64,000 nucleotides of DNA from Amycolatopsis nivea (GTDB taxonomy: Bacteria; Actinomycetota; Actinomycetes; Mycobacteriales; Pseudonocardiaceae). Location: positions 1-64,000 of the forward strand of contig NZ_SDLT01000014.1 of assembly GCF_004522235.1 (NCBI RefSeq), written 5' to 3'. The translations under genes and the position numbers were made by a program. The notes under the pieces were generated by a model, which worked only from the letters and a program-made list of their open reading frames with translations, was not told where the DNA came from and made no database searches. Below are positions 26,230-35,157 of this stretch, in pieces (positions within the stretch are counted from its first letter, which is position 1; each line of letters starts with the position of its first letter).

Positions 26230-27375
26230 TCATGCGGTGGCGACACCCCGGAAACCGGCATACAGCCGAGCGAACGCGCGGGCGGCGGCGGTCAGTTCGG
26301 CGACCGGCACGTACTCGTCGGCGGTGTGCGCGACCGTCATCGACCCGGGCCCGTACACGACCGTCGGGATGCCGAGCTGATTGCGCAGGAACCGCGCGTC
26401 CGTGCCGAGTTTCAGCCCGCGAACCGGTGCGTCGTCCGCCGCCTCGCGGACCTCGGTGACGAACGGGTGCTGCGGGTCCAGTTCGGAGCCCTCGGCGAAG
26501 GCGAGGACAGCCGCGTCGTAGTCGAACTTGCCCGCCGCGTCGATCAGTCCGGTGACGGTGGCCAGCGCCTCGTCCCGCGTCTGGCCGGGCAGTACGCGCC
26601 GGTCGATCCGCAGCCGGCATTCGGCGGCCACGATGTTGACGGCGGTGCCGCCCGCGATGGTTCCCGCGTTCGCGGTCGGGATGCCCAGCAGCGGATGCGC
26701 TTCGCCGCCGAAGTCGGCGAGGTGGAGCGCCGAGACGATCCGCGCGGCGTCGGCGACGGCGGAGTGCCCGGCGGCCGGATCGCTGCCGTGCCCGGCCCGC
26801 CCGCGCACCACGATCTCCACCATCAGCGAGCCGCGCTCGGCCACCCCGACGCGCAGTTCGCTGGGCTCGGGCACGACGGCCGCGTCGGCGTGCACCAGCC
26901 CGGCAGCGACCAGCGCCTCGGTCCCGGCCCGGCCGCCGGTCTCCTCGTCCGCCACGAGATGGAAGACGATGTTCGCGGGCGGCACGATTCCGGCGTCGCG
27001 GCAGGCGCGCATCCCTTCGAGCGCCGCGGCGATCCCGCCCTTCATGTCGCAGGCGCCGCGACCGTAGAGCAGGCCGTCCCGGACCAACCCGCCGAACGGA
27101 GGCACCGTCCAGTCCTCTTCGGACACTGGCACGACGTCCACGTGCCCGTTGACCAGCAGCGTCGGCCCGTCACCGGACCCGATGCGGCCCAGGATCGACG
27201 GACGGCCCGGTTCGGGCTCGAAAACCTCGACCTCGGCACCCAGTTCCGCCAAGACCTCGTACAGCGGCTCGACCACCGGCCGTTCCCCGCCGGGCGGGTT
27301 TTGTGTGTCGCACCGGATCAAGTCCGCCGCCAGGTCGGTCACCCGCGCGGCTCGGACAGCAGCGGCGGCGTTCAT
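26230..27375 (-). CDS. M20-family metallo-amidohydrolase (ArgE/DapE/N-carbamoylase type)
   Basis: A 381-residue cytosolic binuclear zinc hydrolase. Metal and catalytic residues appear in GHVDVVP, the bridging Asp in GACDMKGG, DEETGG with the catalytic Glu, PEPSE, and the last ligand His in SMTVAHTADEY. A dimerisation lid lies between about 175 and 290. M20 enzymes remove acyl, formyl or carbamoyl groups from amino acids. Beside DUF917 and a HyuA-like protein it would suit cleavage of the N-carbamoyl or N-acyl product of ring opening (inference). The ATG overlaps the stop of the DUF1028 gene. Confidence 0.9.
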   Translation of the reverse strand: MNAAAAVRAARVTDLAADLIRCDTQNPPGGERPVVEPLYEVLAELGAEVEVFEPEPGRPSILGRIGSGDGPTLLVNGHVDVVPVSEEDWTVPPFGGLVRDGLLYGRGACDMKGGIAAALEGMRACRDAGIVPPANIVFHLVADEETGGRAGTEALVAAGLVHADAAVVPEPSELRVGVAERGSLMVEIVVRGRAGHGSDPAAGHSAVADAARIVSALHLADFGGEAHPLLGIPTANAGTIAGGTAVNIVAAECRLRIDRRVLPGQTRDEALATVTGLIDAAGKFDYDAAVLAFAEGSELDPQHPFVTEVREAADDAPVRGLKLGTDARFLRNQLGIPTVVYGPGSMTVAHTADEYVPVAELTAAARAFARLYAGFRGVATA

Positions 27376-28310
27376 GACGACTCCTCAAGGTGTGCAGTCA
27401 ACGCGGAGAGGGCTTCGGCGTCGAGAAATCCCAGCGGCGCAAGCCCTTTCGCGAATCCCACCAACGCGGGCCGGAACGCCGCTACCTCCGCGAAGAGGTC
27501 GGCGGCCTCCCGATGCCGTCCGGCGCGGGCGAGCAGGACCGCGCGCCAGAAGTCGGCCTCGCGGTTATCCGGCCCGATCACCTCCGCCGCCGACGCGAGA
27601 TCGTTCAGCCGTGCGTCCAGCTCGTCCGGCGTGACGCCCTCGAACGGCCCGAGCGTCAAGCCGCGCGCGAACATCACCCCGCCGACCGCGCCGAAGGCCC
27701 GCGAGCGCGGGAGAAGCCGGGACAGTTCGGCGAGCGGATCCGGATGGTCGTCGACCCGCAGGTCGACCACCACCTCGTTCCACGGCGTCGGGCTCCGTCG
27801 GCCGGAGACGACCAGCAGTGCCGCCGACTGGGCGCCGCGCACGTCTCCCCCGGCACCGTCCGCGGCTTGGAGCCCGGCGAGGATACGGTCGGCGAGGTCG
27901 CCGCCCGCGGTCTCGAAGGCGGACAGCGCAGCCTGGCACACGTTCGGGGCAGCCAGCATGTTCCCTTGCACCGTCACCTGATGCCCGCGCGCGGAACCGG
28001 CGTGCGGCGCGCACGAGCCGCCGGTGTGCGTGCCCACCGAGCCCCGTGCGTCGACAACTCCGAGCTGGCGATAAGCGGAATCCGGGTCCTCGGCCACCAG
28101 CAGGTCCACAGTAGACGGTGCGGGTACGCCTGCCCGCAACAACTCCAGGCCGCGAGGTCCGCAATCGACGTTGACGAACGCCTGGGTGGCCACCGCGCCG
28201 ACGCCCGCCTCGGCCCACGGCAGCAACGTGCCGACGCCGAAGAAATGGGTCTGGGCGCCGACCCCGAGGCAGCCGGTGGCCGGATCGCGCGCGACGATCG
28301 AGTACGTCAC
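27372..28310 (-). CDS. DUF1028 family protein (Ntn-hydrolase-like)
   Basis: A 312-residue protein starts at GTG after GGAGGAAGGAAGG. It begins TYSIVARDPATGCLGVGAQTHFFGVG, shortened here as the DUF1028 start, and contains AVATQAFVN, GPRGLELLRAG, DARGSVGTHTG and VQGNMLA, the family landmarks, to about residue 215. The last 90 residues are helical and resemble a tetratricopeptide-like tail (READFWRAVLLARAGRHREA). The DUF1028 fold resembles Ntn hydrolases and the genes often lie beside amidohydrolases, but the reaction is unknown. It overlaps M20 and the alpha/beta hydrolase by 4 bp each. Confidence 0.85.
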   Translation of the reverse strand: MTYSIVARDPATGCLGVGAQTHFFGVGTLLPWAEAGVGAVATQAFVNVDCGPRGLELLRAGVPAPSTVDLLVAEDPDSAYRQLGVVDARGSVGTHTGGSCAPHAGSARGHQVTVQGNMLAAPNVCQAALSAFETAGGDLADRILAGLQAADGAGGDVRGAQSAALLVVSGRRSPTPWNEVVVDLRVDDHPDPLAELSRLLPRSRAFGAVGGVMFARGLTLGPFEGVTPDELDARLNDLASAAEVIGPDNREADFWRAVLLARAGRHREAADLFAEVAAFRPALVGFAKGLAPLGFLDAEALSALTAHLEESS

Positions 28311-29128
28311 GGCCTTCCTTCCTCCGCCCGCGCGAGGTGGTTCCGGAGGAGGCCGGCCACCTGGCCGGTTTCCTCGAGCATCGGCAGGTGACCCGTTCCG
28401 TCGAGCTCCATCGCGGTGCCGCCGGTGGCTTCGGCGAGTTCGCGCGACATCGCGGGCGGGCACGTCGGATCCTCGGTTCCGGCCACTGCCAGCACCGGAA
28501 TCCCCGACGTGGCAACCTTTCCCGCCAAATGCCGGATATCCGCGCCGAACGCTCCGTAAAGGATCTCCGCGACGACCGTCGTCGGCCGGGTGCCGACCGC
28601 TTCCGCCATCACCTCCCGGACCCGCGCCGAATCCCGGTGCTTCCGGCCCACGATCTCCGGCACCTGACCGGCGAAGTACCCGGCAGTCCCGGCGGCCTCG
28701 AGTTCGCGCACCATCGCGGCGATCGCCTCGGCCGGAACGCCGGTGCCCAGCGTCGAACCGAACGCGGCGACGCTGCGCACCCGCCGGGGATGCAGCGCGG
28801 CCAGCGCGACGCTGATCGTGCCGCCCAGCGACCCGCCGGCCAGATGCACCTGGTCCAGCCCGAGCGCGTCGAGGACCGCCAGAACGTCCGGCACGTAGCC
28901 ATCTTCGACAGTGAACGGGCCGGTCTGCCCGGAGTGCCCGTGCCCGCGCAGGTCCGGCGCGACGACCGGCCGGTCGAGCCGGGCGGCGACGTCCTCCCAG
29001 ACCACTGCCGCGGAGTTGATCGGATGCAGGAGCACGAGCGGGACGCCGGACCGGTCGTCCGCCGTGCGCAGCACTGACAGCTTTCCGGCCGGTCCCTCGA
29101 CGCTGACGCGGTCCAAACCCCTGCTCAT
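28307..29128 (-). CDS. Alpha/beta-hydrolase
   Basis: A 273-residue hydrolase. The oxyanion segment is LLHPINSAAVVW, the nucleophile Ser lies in GGSLGG (about residue 98), the acid Asp in GTEDP, and the His in GTGHLPM. The LRGHGHSG strand-loop is typical of RutD/3-oxoadipate enol-lactonase-type proteins. It may hydrolyse an ester, lactone or carbamate intermediate. The gene overlaps the NTF2-like gene upstream (ATGA) and DUF1028 downstream (GTGA). Confidence 0.9.
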   Translation of the reverse strand: MSRGLDRVSVEGPAGKLSVLRTADDRSGVPLVLLHPINSAAVVWEDVAARLDRPVVAPDLRGHGHSGQTGPFTVEDGYVPDVLAVLDALGLDQVHLAGGSLGGTISVALAALHPRRVRSVAAFGSTLGTGVPAEAIAAMVRELEAAGTAGYFAGQVPEIVGRKHRDSARVREVMAEAVGTRPTTVVAEILYGAFGADIRHLAGKVATSGIPVLAVAGTEDPTCPPAMSRELAEATGGTAMELDGTGHLPMLEETGQVAGLLRNHLARAEEGRP

Positions 29129-29562
29129 TCCGTGCCGTGCTTGGGCATCTGCGGGTCCTGGACGCTCACGTGCATGTGCCAGATCCGCCAGTCCGGGCCG
29201 CCCTTGCCGTCGTCGCGGCGGAAGAACTCGGTGGTGCGGAACGGGGTCGGGACCGCGTCCTGCTGGCCGGGAGCCAGCACGTCGGCGGTTCCTTCGGCGG
29301 TGAGCAGCGCGACGTCCCCGAAGACCTGGACGTCCGGGCCGACGGTGTCCTTGATCGCGGTGATGCTCAGCCCGATCTTCGCGGCGTTGACCCACAGCCG
29401 GTGCTTGTCCAGCACGCCGTGGTAGGTGTGGCCGTTGAGGTTGAACTGGTGGTAGCCGTCGCCTTCGGGGAAGTACTGCAGCATCCGGTCGGCGACGAGG
29501 CCGATGTTCGCCTCGTACCAGCCTTGGTGCACTTCGAGGATCCGCTCGAGGTCAGTGCTCAT
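29125..29562 (-). CDS. NTF2/SnoaL-like protein
   Basis: A 145-residue single-domain protein with the cone-shaped NTF2-like pattern: an N-terminal helix pair (LERILEVHQGWYEANIG), Tyr/His-rich core strands (GYHQFNLNGHTYHGV) and an extended C-terminal sheet (TEFFRRDD, WRIWHMHVSVQDP). The pocket histidines could bind or isomerise a small substrate. It sits between the LLM oxidoreductase and the alpha/beta hydrolase in the operon. Function is inferred only from the fold. Confidence 0.8.
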   Translation of the reverse strand: MSTDLERILEVHQGWYEANIGLVADRMLQYFPEGDGYHQFNLNGHTYHGVLDKHRLWVNAAKIGLSITAIKDTVGPDVQVFGDVALLTAEGTADVLAPGQQDAVPTPFRTTEFFRRDDGKGGPDWRIWHMHVSVQDPQMPKHGTE

Positions 29563-29574
29563 GGTCGTGCCCTT

Positions 29575-30582
29575 TCAGTGGGTGAACTCGCCGGTCAGTT
29601 CTCCGACCGCGGCGAGAGTTTCTTCCGCGCCGCCGGCGACGACGGTCGCGATGGCGACGTTGTCCGCGCCCGCGTCGAGGTACTCCTTGAGGCGGGCCCG
29701 CGCGGTGTCCTGCCCGCCCACGACGCCGAAAACGTCGAGCCACTCGTCCGGCATCTCCGCGGCGACCACCTCGGGACCGCCTCGCGAGAGCATGTCCGCG
29801 AGCTGCTCGTTGGCACCGACCGCGCCGAACAGCGGGCCCGGGCCACTCGCGGCGAGGTAAAAAGCAAGAACCGCTTTGAGCGCTTCCCTCGCGGCGGCTG
29901 CCTCCCCCGGATCCCGCGTGACGTTGGCCGCGGCGAGGACGGTGATCGTGATGCGCTCGTCTCGCCCGGCCGCGCGCGCGGCTTCGTCCAGCTTGCGCCG
30001 CGCGCTCCGTACGTATTCGACCGGTGCGAGCGCGCTGACGAGCAGACCGTCGGCCATCCGGCCGGTCAGCTCGAGCCCCTTGTCCCCGAGCACCCCGGTG
30101 AACAGCGGCACCGGCTCGGCGACCGGGTGCGTGATCGCGACCTGGCGGAAGGCGGCGAACCGGCCCTCCTCGTCGATCGTCTCGCCGCGCAACAGCCCGC
30201 GGACCGCGGTGAGGGTTTCGCGCAGGGCGCTCATCGGCGACCGCTGGGTCAAGCCCATCTGCGCGGTCCAGGCGGGGACGCCGTGCCCTATTCCGGGCAT
30301 CAGCCGGCCCGGGTAAGCGCGGGCCAGCGTGCTGATTTCCATGGCCAGCAACGCCGGATGCCGGACGACCGACGACACGACCCCGATGCCGACCGGGACC
30401 CGGGACGTCGCTCCGAGCGCGAGCGCGGCGCCCGCGATGCCGCCGAGGAAGAAGTAGTCCTCGGGCAGCCACAATTCCCCGAAACCGGCGGCTTCCGCGG
30501 CCGCGGCCTGTGCGCCGATCTGTTCCGGCGGAGTGGTGCTGCCGAGCAGCACTCCCAGCCGGCTGCGGGACGGGTGGGTCAT
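29575..30582 (-). CDS. LLM-class flavin/F420-dependent oxidoreductase
   Basis: A 335-residue luciferase-like TIM barrel: LGVLLGSTTPPEQ, GFGELWLPEDYF, VPVGIGVVSSVVRHPALLAMEISTLA with YPGRLMPGIGHG, and a C-terminal ADNVAIATV. Such enzymes use FMNH2 with oxygen as monooxygenases, or F420 as oxidoreductases; the sequence does not decide which. It is the first gene of the eight-gene minus-strand operon and probably catalyses the opening oxidative step. The promoter must lie in the 170-bp gap shared with the lipoprotein gene. Confidence 0.88.
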   Translation of the reverse strand: MTHPSRSRLGVLLGSTTPPEQIGAQAAAAEAAGFGELWLPEDYFFLGGIAGAALALGATSRVPVGIGVVSSVVRHPALLAMEISTLARAYPGRLMPGIGHGVPAWTAQMGLTQRSPMSALRETLTAVRGLLRGETIDEEGRFAAFRQVAITHPVAEPVPLFTGVLGDKGLELTGRMADGLLVSALAPVEYVRSARRKLDEAARAAGRDERITITVLAAANVTRDPGEAAAAREALKAVLAFYLAASGPGPLFGAVGANEQLADMLSRGGPEVVAAEMPDEWLDVFGVVGGQDTARARLKEYLDAGADNVAIATVVAGGAEETLAAVGELTGEFTH

Positions 30583-30752
30583 CGGCGGGCTCCTGTCGTG
30601 CGGGCTGGTTCACCACGTTGGGCTCGACGTTAGAAACCGCACCGGGTCCCGCGCTTCGGGCACGGCGACGAAACGTGCGGAACTCGACAGTGCACGGTGC
30701 ACGACCGGCGGCCGTTTTGTGCCAAGGTGGAAGCAGAGGGAAGGCGGAGACG

Positions 30753-31364
30753 ATGCGCGAGTGGCGTTGGCTGGCAGCGGCGATGCTGGGACTGTGTCTC
30801 GCCGCCTGCACCGGTCCCGCCAGCCAGCCGGAACCCAAGACCCCGGCGACTCCGACCACCTCCGCGCTCAGCGGGAGCTACGACCCGGCACGGTTCGCCT
30901 CCATGGTCCGGACCCGCGCTCAAGAGGCGGGAGTCTCCCCTCGGCTGGTCATGGCGATTCTCTTCAACGAGTCGTACAAACCGCACGATCCGGCTCTCGA
31001 ACGCGCCTGGCAGCGGCTCAAGCCGGGCGCCGCGTTCGGGGTCGCGAACATGCACGAAGCGACCTTCGACGCGACGAAGAAGGGCCGCGCGTTCGCCGGA
31101 CGTTCATGGGACCAGCTGCCGGACGACCCGGACCTGGCGATCCAGGCCGAGTCCTGGTACCTGCACGACCTAGCCGCGCAATTGCCCGCGCATCGGTCCG
31201 GCTCGATCACCTCCGACGAACTGCTCGCGCTCGGCTACAACGCGGGGCCGGGCGCGATGAAGAGCTTCGCCCGCGGGACCAAACCGGGCCCGCAGGCACA
31301 GTCCTATTTGGACACTCTGCGCGGGAACTGGGCCAAGGCGGGCAAGGCGCTCGGCGAGCCGTGA
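30753..31364 (+). CDS. Lytic-transglycosylase-like lipoprotein
   Basis: A 203-residue protein starts at ATG after AAGGCGGAGA. The signal peptide ends in a lipobox LCLAAC, with Cys19 as the lipidated residue, followed by a Pro/Thr-rich linker. Residues about 50-195 form a goose-lysozyme/SLT-type domain with the probable catalytic Glu in AILFNESY, then FGVANMHEATF and LALGYNAGPGAM. It would be anchored outside the membrane and act on peptidoglycan. The start is confirmed by the signal peptide. The neighbours do not suggest a pathway. Confidence 0.85.
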   Translation: MREWRWLAAAMLGLCLAACTGPASQPEPKTPATPTTSALSGSYDPARFASMVRTRAQEAGVSPRLVMAILFNESYKPHDPALERAWQRLKPGAAFGVANMHEATFDATKKGRAFAGRSWDQLPDDPDLAIQAESWYLHDLAAQLPAHRSGSITSDELLALGYNAGPGAMKSFARGTKPGPQAQSYLDTLRGNWAKAGKALGEP

Positions 31365-31525
31365 CCGGGTTCCGGCCCCCGAACGCCGCGATCAAGCCGA
31401 CCCGACCGGTACCCGGCGCCGATCCTCGCCCGCACTCCGGAGGTGCCGAGCGTCCGGCCGTATCCGTCGACCGCGAACCGGCCAGAGTCCTCTTCGGACA
31501 CATACGGCTCCCGGCATTTCCGCGC

Positions 31526-31778
31526 TCACCCGCAGCCGCCCGGGGCCTCGACGCGACAGAAGCCCTCGGGTGCTCCAGCCGGGATGAGCGGCGTGATCCA
31601 CTCCGTCACCGCGTCGACGACCGCGGCTTCGAGATCGTCGCGCGTCCACCCTCCCGGCCGCGGCGGAATGTCGGGCTCCGCGCGCCGCAACTCAGAACCG
31701 CTCGAGCCTGGCGGAAGTTTCGTGCGACGCGGAGCCGAGGATCCCGGTCACCGCGGCCCGGTAGTCACCCGTGTCCAC
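31526..31778 (-). pseudogene. Possible frameshifted small gene
   Basis: Two minus-strand frames read as protein next to each other. One starts at GTG 31778 (VDTGDYRAAVTGILGS) and stops at 31692-31694. The other, shifted by one base, continues from the same point with ELRRAEPDIPPRPGGW, DDLEAAVVDAVTEWITPLIP and stops at 31526-31528. Joined, they make a small protein of roughly 80 residues with no family I recognise. A single-base indel or sequencing error would explain the break. The remaining bases of the 31365-31891 gap hold only the promoter region of the epoxide hydrolase. Confidence 0.35.
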
Positions 31779-31891
31779 GGGAGCGAGCTTAGAGCGGGCC
31801 TCCTCTGTGGACTCCGCACCGCAATAATTGACTCGCACACCGCAATCCCGAACATTGAGGCAGCGCCCGGCCCAGCCCTACGGTTCCTTGC

Positions 31892-33070
31892 GTGGCTGAC
31901 ATTTCTGCAGGCGAGACCCCCTCCCCCGAACGCTTCGCCATCGACGTCGACAACGCGGACCTCGCCGATCTGCGGACCAGGCTGGACCAAGTCCGGCTTC
32001 CCGAACACGAGACCGTGCCGGACGCGTCCCAGGGAATCCAGCTGGCGCAGCTGTCGACCCTGCTGACCGCGTGGCGCGAGCACGATTGGTCCGCGCTGCA
32101 GGAGCGGTGGAACGCCATCCCGCACTACCGCGTCGTCCTGGACGGCCTGGGGATCACGTTCTGGCACGTCCGTTCCGCCGAGCCGGACGCGCTTCCGCTG
32201 GTGCTGACGCACGGCTGGCCCGGTTCGGTTCTCGAGTTCGAGGACGTCATCGGCCCGCTGACCGATCCGGTCGCGCACGGCGGTTCCGCGCGCGACGCCT
32301 TCCACCTGGTGATCCCGGCGCTGCCGGGGTTCGGGTTCAGCGACCGGCCGCGGGAGCAGGGCTGGAATCCCGGCCGCACCGCGCGGGCGTGGGCGCAGTT
32401 GATGACCGTGCTCGGCTATCCGCGGTTCGGCGCGCACGGCGGGGACTGGGGCGCGTTCGTGAGCACCGAACTCGCGCGCCTCGTTCCCGAACGCGTCGCG
32501 GGCCTGCACCTGACGATGCCGATCGCCTCCCCCATGCCCGACGACCTGCTCGCGCCCAGTCCCGCCGAACAACGCGTCCTGGACCGGCGGAACCGGCATC
32601 TCGCCGACGGCTACGGCTTCGGACTGCAGATGAGCACCCGCCCGCAGACGCTGGGCTATTCGCTGCTCGACTCCCCCGCCGGACTGGCCGCGTGGCTGGG
32701 CGAGAAATTCGCCGCCTACTCCGACACCCGGCCGGAATCCGGCGGCGGCGTAAGCATTTCGCAGCAGATCGACACCATCGCGCTGTACTGGCTGACCGGC
32801 ACCGGCGCGTCCTCCTCGCGGTGGTACTGGGAGGCGATGCGCTGGGTGGCCCGCAGCGCGGAAGAGGAGAACGCGCAGCCGGTGACCGTGCCGACCGCCT
32901 GCTCGATCTTCCCGGCCGACCCCTGGCCCGCCGTCCGCCACTGGGCCGAACGCCGCTACCTCGACCTGCGCTCCTGGCACGAACTCGACCGCGGCGGCCA
33001 CTTCCCGGGGCTGGAGCAGCCGGAGCTGCTCGTGTCCGAGATCCGGGAAGCGTTCCGGCAGCAGCGCTGA
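31892..33070 (+). CDS. Epoxide hydrolase (EHN-domain alpha/beta hydrolase)
   Basis: A 392-residue protein starts at GTG. Residues about 14-115 are the epoxide-hydrolase N-terminal domain (PERFAIDVDNADLADLRTRL, WNAIPHYRV). The core has HGWPGS (oxyanion, about 110), the nucleophile Asp in GGDWGAFV, cap tyrosines, and the catalytic His in DRGGHFPGLEQPELL. It opens epoxides to diols in the cytosol. Microsomal-type epoxide hydrolases of this kind are common in actinomycetes. The downstream AraC regulator is convergent, so control is not evident. Confidence 0.92.
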   Translation: MADISAGETPSPERFAIDVDNADLADLRTRLDQVRLPEHETVPDASQGIQLAQLSTLLTAWREHDWSALQERWNAIPHYRVVLDGLGITFWHVRSAEPDALPLVLTHGWPGSVLEFEDVIGPLTDPVAHGGSARDAFHLVIPALPGFGFSDRPREQGWNPGRTARAWAQLMTVLGYPRFGAHGGDWGAFVSTELARLVPERVAGLHLTMPIASPMPDDLLAPSPAEQRVLDRRNRHLADGYGFGLQMSTRPQTLGYSLLDSPAGLAAWLGEKFAAYSDTRPESGGGVSISQQIDTIALYWLTGTGASSSRWYWEAMRWVARSAEEENAQPVTVPTACSIFPADPWPAVRHWAERRYLDLRSWHELDRGGHFPGLEQPELLVSEIREAFRQQR

Positions 33071-33081
33071 TGCCGGGCCCG

Positions 33082-33972
33082 TCAGGAATCGCGGTACGCC
33101 GAGGGACGCGTCCCGGTATGCCGCAGGAACGCCGTCGACAACGCAGCCGGGTCAGCGAATCCGCAGCGCCCCGCGATCTGGGCGATGGTCAGCTCGGTGC
33201 CGCGCAGCAGCCGTTTCGCCTCGTCGATCCGCAACCGGGTCAGGTACCGGTACGGCGTCTCCCCGGTCGCTTCCTTGAAGACCCGGACCAGGTGGTAGAC
33301 GCTCAGATGCACCTCGCCGGCGAGATCCGCCAAGGTGACCGGCTCGGCGAGCCGCTCGCGCATCGCCGCGACGACCGCCCGGACCCTCGCGTTCTCCCGC
33401 GTCGGCGCGGCGCGAGCGGACCGCCGCGTGTGCCGGGTGAGCAGTTGCATCGTCAGGAACGCCGCCGCGGATTCGGCATACAGATCGTCGGCCGCGCCCG
33501 CACCACCGACGGCTCGGATGATCTCCTCGACCAGCGGATCGCCCGCCGTCAGCGAAGCGGCCACCGCAGCGAAGTCCACCGCGGCGCCGCCGAGTTGCGC
33601 GGCTGTCGCATCGACGGTGTCCCGCGGAATGTGGACCTGCACGCTGTCCAACACGCCGGTGGCCCGGTAACGCCGCACCGCAGGCTGATCCGGAAGCATC
33701 AACTCGACGCGCCCCGGCGTCCACGAAGTGCGCCCCCACCGGCCGTCCCGGCGCGTCTCCATCACCGCGCTCCGCCCGACCGGCAACACCAAATGCAGAT
33801 CCGCCGCGGCGGGCAACGCCATTTCCTCGGCGACGGGGACGTGCTCGAACCGCTGCACGAGCAGGGACTCCCAGCCAGCGTCCGCCCAGCTGCAATACGT
33901 GCGCCGAACGTAGCGCGCCATGTCGAACCCGGCATACGGCTGGAGATCCAGCCGCGTGGAGTCGAACACCAT
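33082..33972 (-). CDS. AraC-family transcriptional regulator
   Basis: A 296-residue protein. I chose the ATG giving MVFDSTRLDLQPY, preceded by GGGAACC. The N-terminal AraC-binding-like beta domain spans about 1-170, and the C-terminal double HTH spans about 195-293, with LADLAGEVHLSVYHLVRVFKEAT and IAQIAGRCGFADPAALSTAF. The latter half is the most conserved part of the family. It is divergent from the SnoaL-like gene at 34011 with only 38 bp between starts, so it probably controls that gene and itself. Confidence 0.9.
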   Translation of the reverse strand: MVFDSTRLDLQPYAGFDMARYVRRTYCSWADAGWESLLVQRFEHVPVAEEMALPAAADLHLVLPVGRSAVMETRRDGRWGRTSWTPGRVELMLPDQPAVRRYRATGVLDSVQVHIPRDTVDATAAQLGGAAVDFAAVAASLTAGDPLVEEIIRAVGGAGAADDLYAESAAAFLTMQLLTRHTRRSARAAPTRENARVRAVVAAMRERLAEPVTLADLAGEVHLSVYHLVRVFKEATGETPYRYLTRLRIDEAKRLLRGTELTIAQIAGRCGFADPAALSTAFLRHTGTRPSAYRDS

Positions 33973-34010
33973 GGTTCCCAGGCTAGCGACGATCAACACC
34001 AGGAGGCTCG

Positions 34011-34412
34011 ATGACCACCGCTCGCACCGCCAGCCAGGCCCTGCACGCCGCCGTCCGGAGGCGAGACAAGGAGGCCTGGCTGGCGCTGTTCGCCGCGGAC
34101 GCCCTGGTGGAGGACCCGGTCGGCCCTTCCCAGTTCGACCCGGACGGCACCGGGCACCGGGGCCGCGACGCCCTTTCCGCGTTCTGGGACCGCGCCATCG
34201 CGCCCAACGACTCGATCGAGTTCCTCTTCGACGACTCGTTCGCCTGCGGGAACGAGGTCGCTTACACCGGCCACGTCCGCAGCGAGAACGGCGGACAGGT
34301 GCTCGAGGCCGAAGGAGTGTTCGTCTATCGCGTCGACGAGGCGGGGAAAATCCTTGCGGTGCGCGCCTTCTGGGAGGTCGAACGCACGATGCGCACTATG
34401 CGGCCCGCGTGA
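34011..34412 (+). CDS. SnoaL/ketosteroid-isomerase-like protein
   Basis: A 133-residue NTF2-like protein: an N-terminal helix with ALHAAVRRRDKEAWLALFAADALVEDP, then GRDALSAFWDRAIA and C-terminal strands ending VRAFWEVERTM. The VEDP signature with a buried acid is common in ketosteroid-isomerase-like proteins. The reading frame starts at ATG 11 bp after CCAGGAGG. It is the presumed target of the divergent AraC regulator. The substrate is unknown. Confidence 0.85.
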   Translation: MTTARTASQALHAAVRRRDKEAWLALFAADALVEDPVGPSQFDPDGTGHRGRDALSAFWDRAIAPNDSIEFLFDDSFACGNEVAYTGHVRSENGGQVLEAEGVFVYRVDEAGKILAVRAFWEVERTMRTMRPA

Positions 34413-34415
34413 GGG

Positions 34416-34922
34416 CTATGCGCGACGCTCGAAATGACGGCGAGTCCGCTGCCGCGACAGCCAGTACAACGCGTGCGGGACCCCGGCGAGGAGACCGCAC
34501 CCGGCGATGCATACACCGGTCACGAAAATCGGGTAAGAATCCACGCCATCGCTTCCAGCGCGCGCATTCTTGAAGGCGAAGGTTGCCCGGGTCAGCACGA
34601 GGTCCCCGATCGCGACCAGGCCGACCGCGGCCGCGGTCAACCGCCGGAGACGCTTCTCCCAGGCAAGCACAGGGACCTCAGCGCGCCCCTCGCGCAGCCG
34701 GACCCGCAGCGCGGCCACCGCTGTCCCCGCTCCGATCAGCAGACCCGCCCCGGTCGTGCCCAGGCCGAAGAGGAGGGCTCCTCCGGCGCCGATATTGGCG
34801 CCGCTGTGCGGCGGCGCGGTGATGAGCATGACGAATCCCATGCCCAGCAGCACGGCCCCGGCGATGAGGATCCAGCTCGTGATGACCGTCAAGGTCCTGA
34901 CATTGATTCTCGCGGTGCTCAT
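34416..34922 (-). CDS. Four-helix membrane protein, function unknown
   Basis: A 168-residue protein has four hydrophobic helices at about 10-32, 45-70, 90-110 and 125-155 and a basic C-terminal tail (RQRTRRHFERRA). The ATG follows AAGGAACC. There is no known motif. It converges with the SnoaL-like gene at a distance of 3 bp. Codon use is native. Confidence 0.75.
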   Translation of the reverse strand: MSTARINVRTLTVITSWILIAGAVLLGMGFVMLITAPPHSGANIGAGGALLFGLGTTGAGLLIGAGTAVAALRVRLREGRAEVPVLAWEKRLRRLTAAAVGLVAIGDLVLTRATFAFKNARAGSDGVDSYPIFVTGVCIAGCGLLAGVPHALYWLSRQRTRRHFERRA

Positions 34923-35157
34923 GGTTCCTTCCGGCTGAATGACGCCTCCGCCCGGTCGTCCCGGCCGCTGGTGCGCAGCGCCGGTTTTGCCCGGGCATTC
35001 CCCCTCCTGATCACCCAGCCGCCCGCGTCGCTCGCCTCGGGCGAAACGCGGGAACAACTGATTTCAGGCAAATCCATCGTATCCGGCCACAACCCGCCGA
35101 ATGGGGCTCAGCGACGGTGTCGCCAAACGGTGACCAAGACAGGCACTCGAGCCTTTC

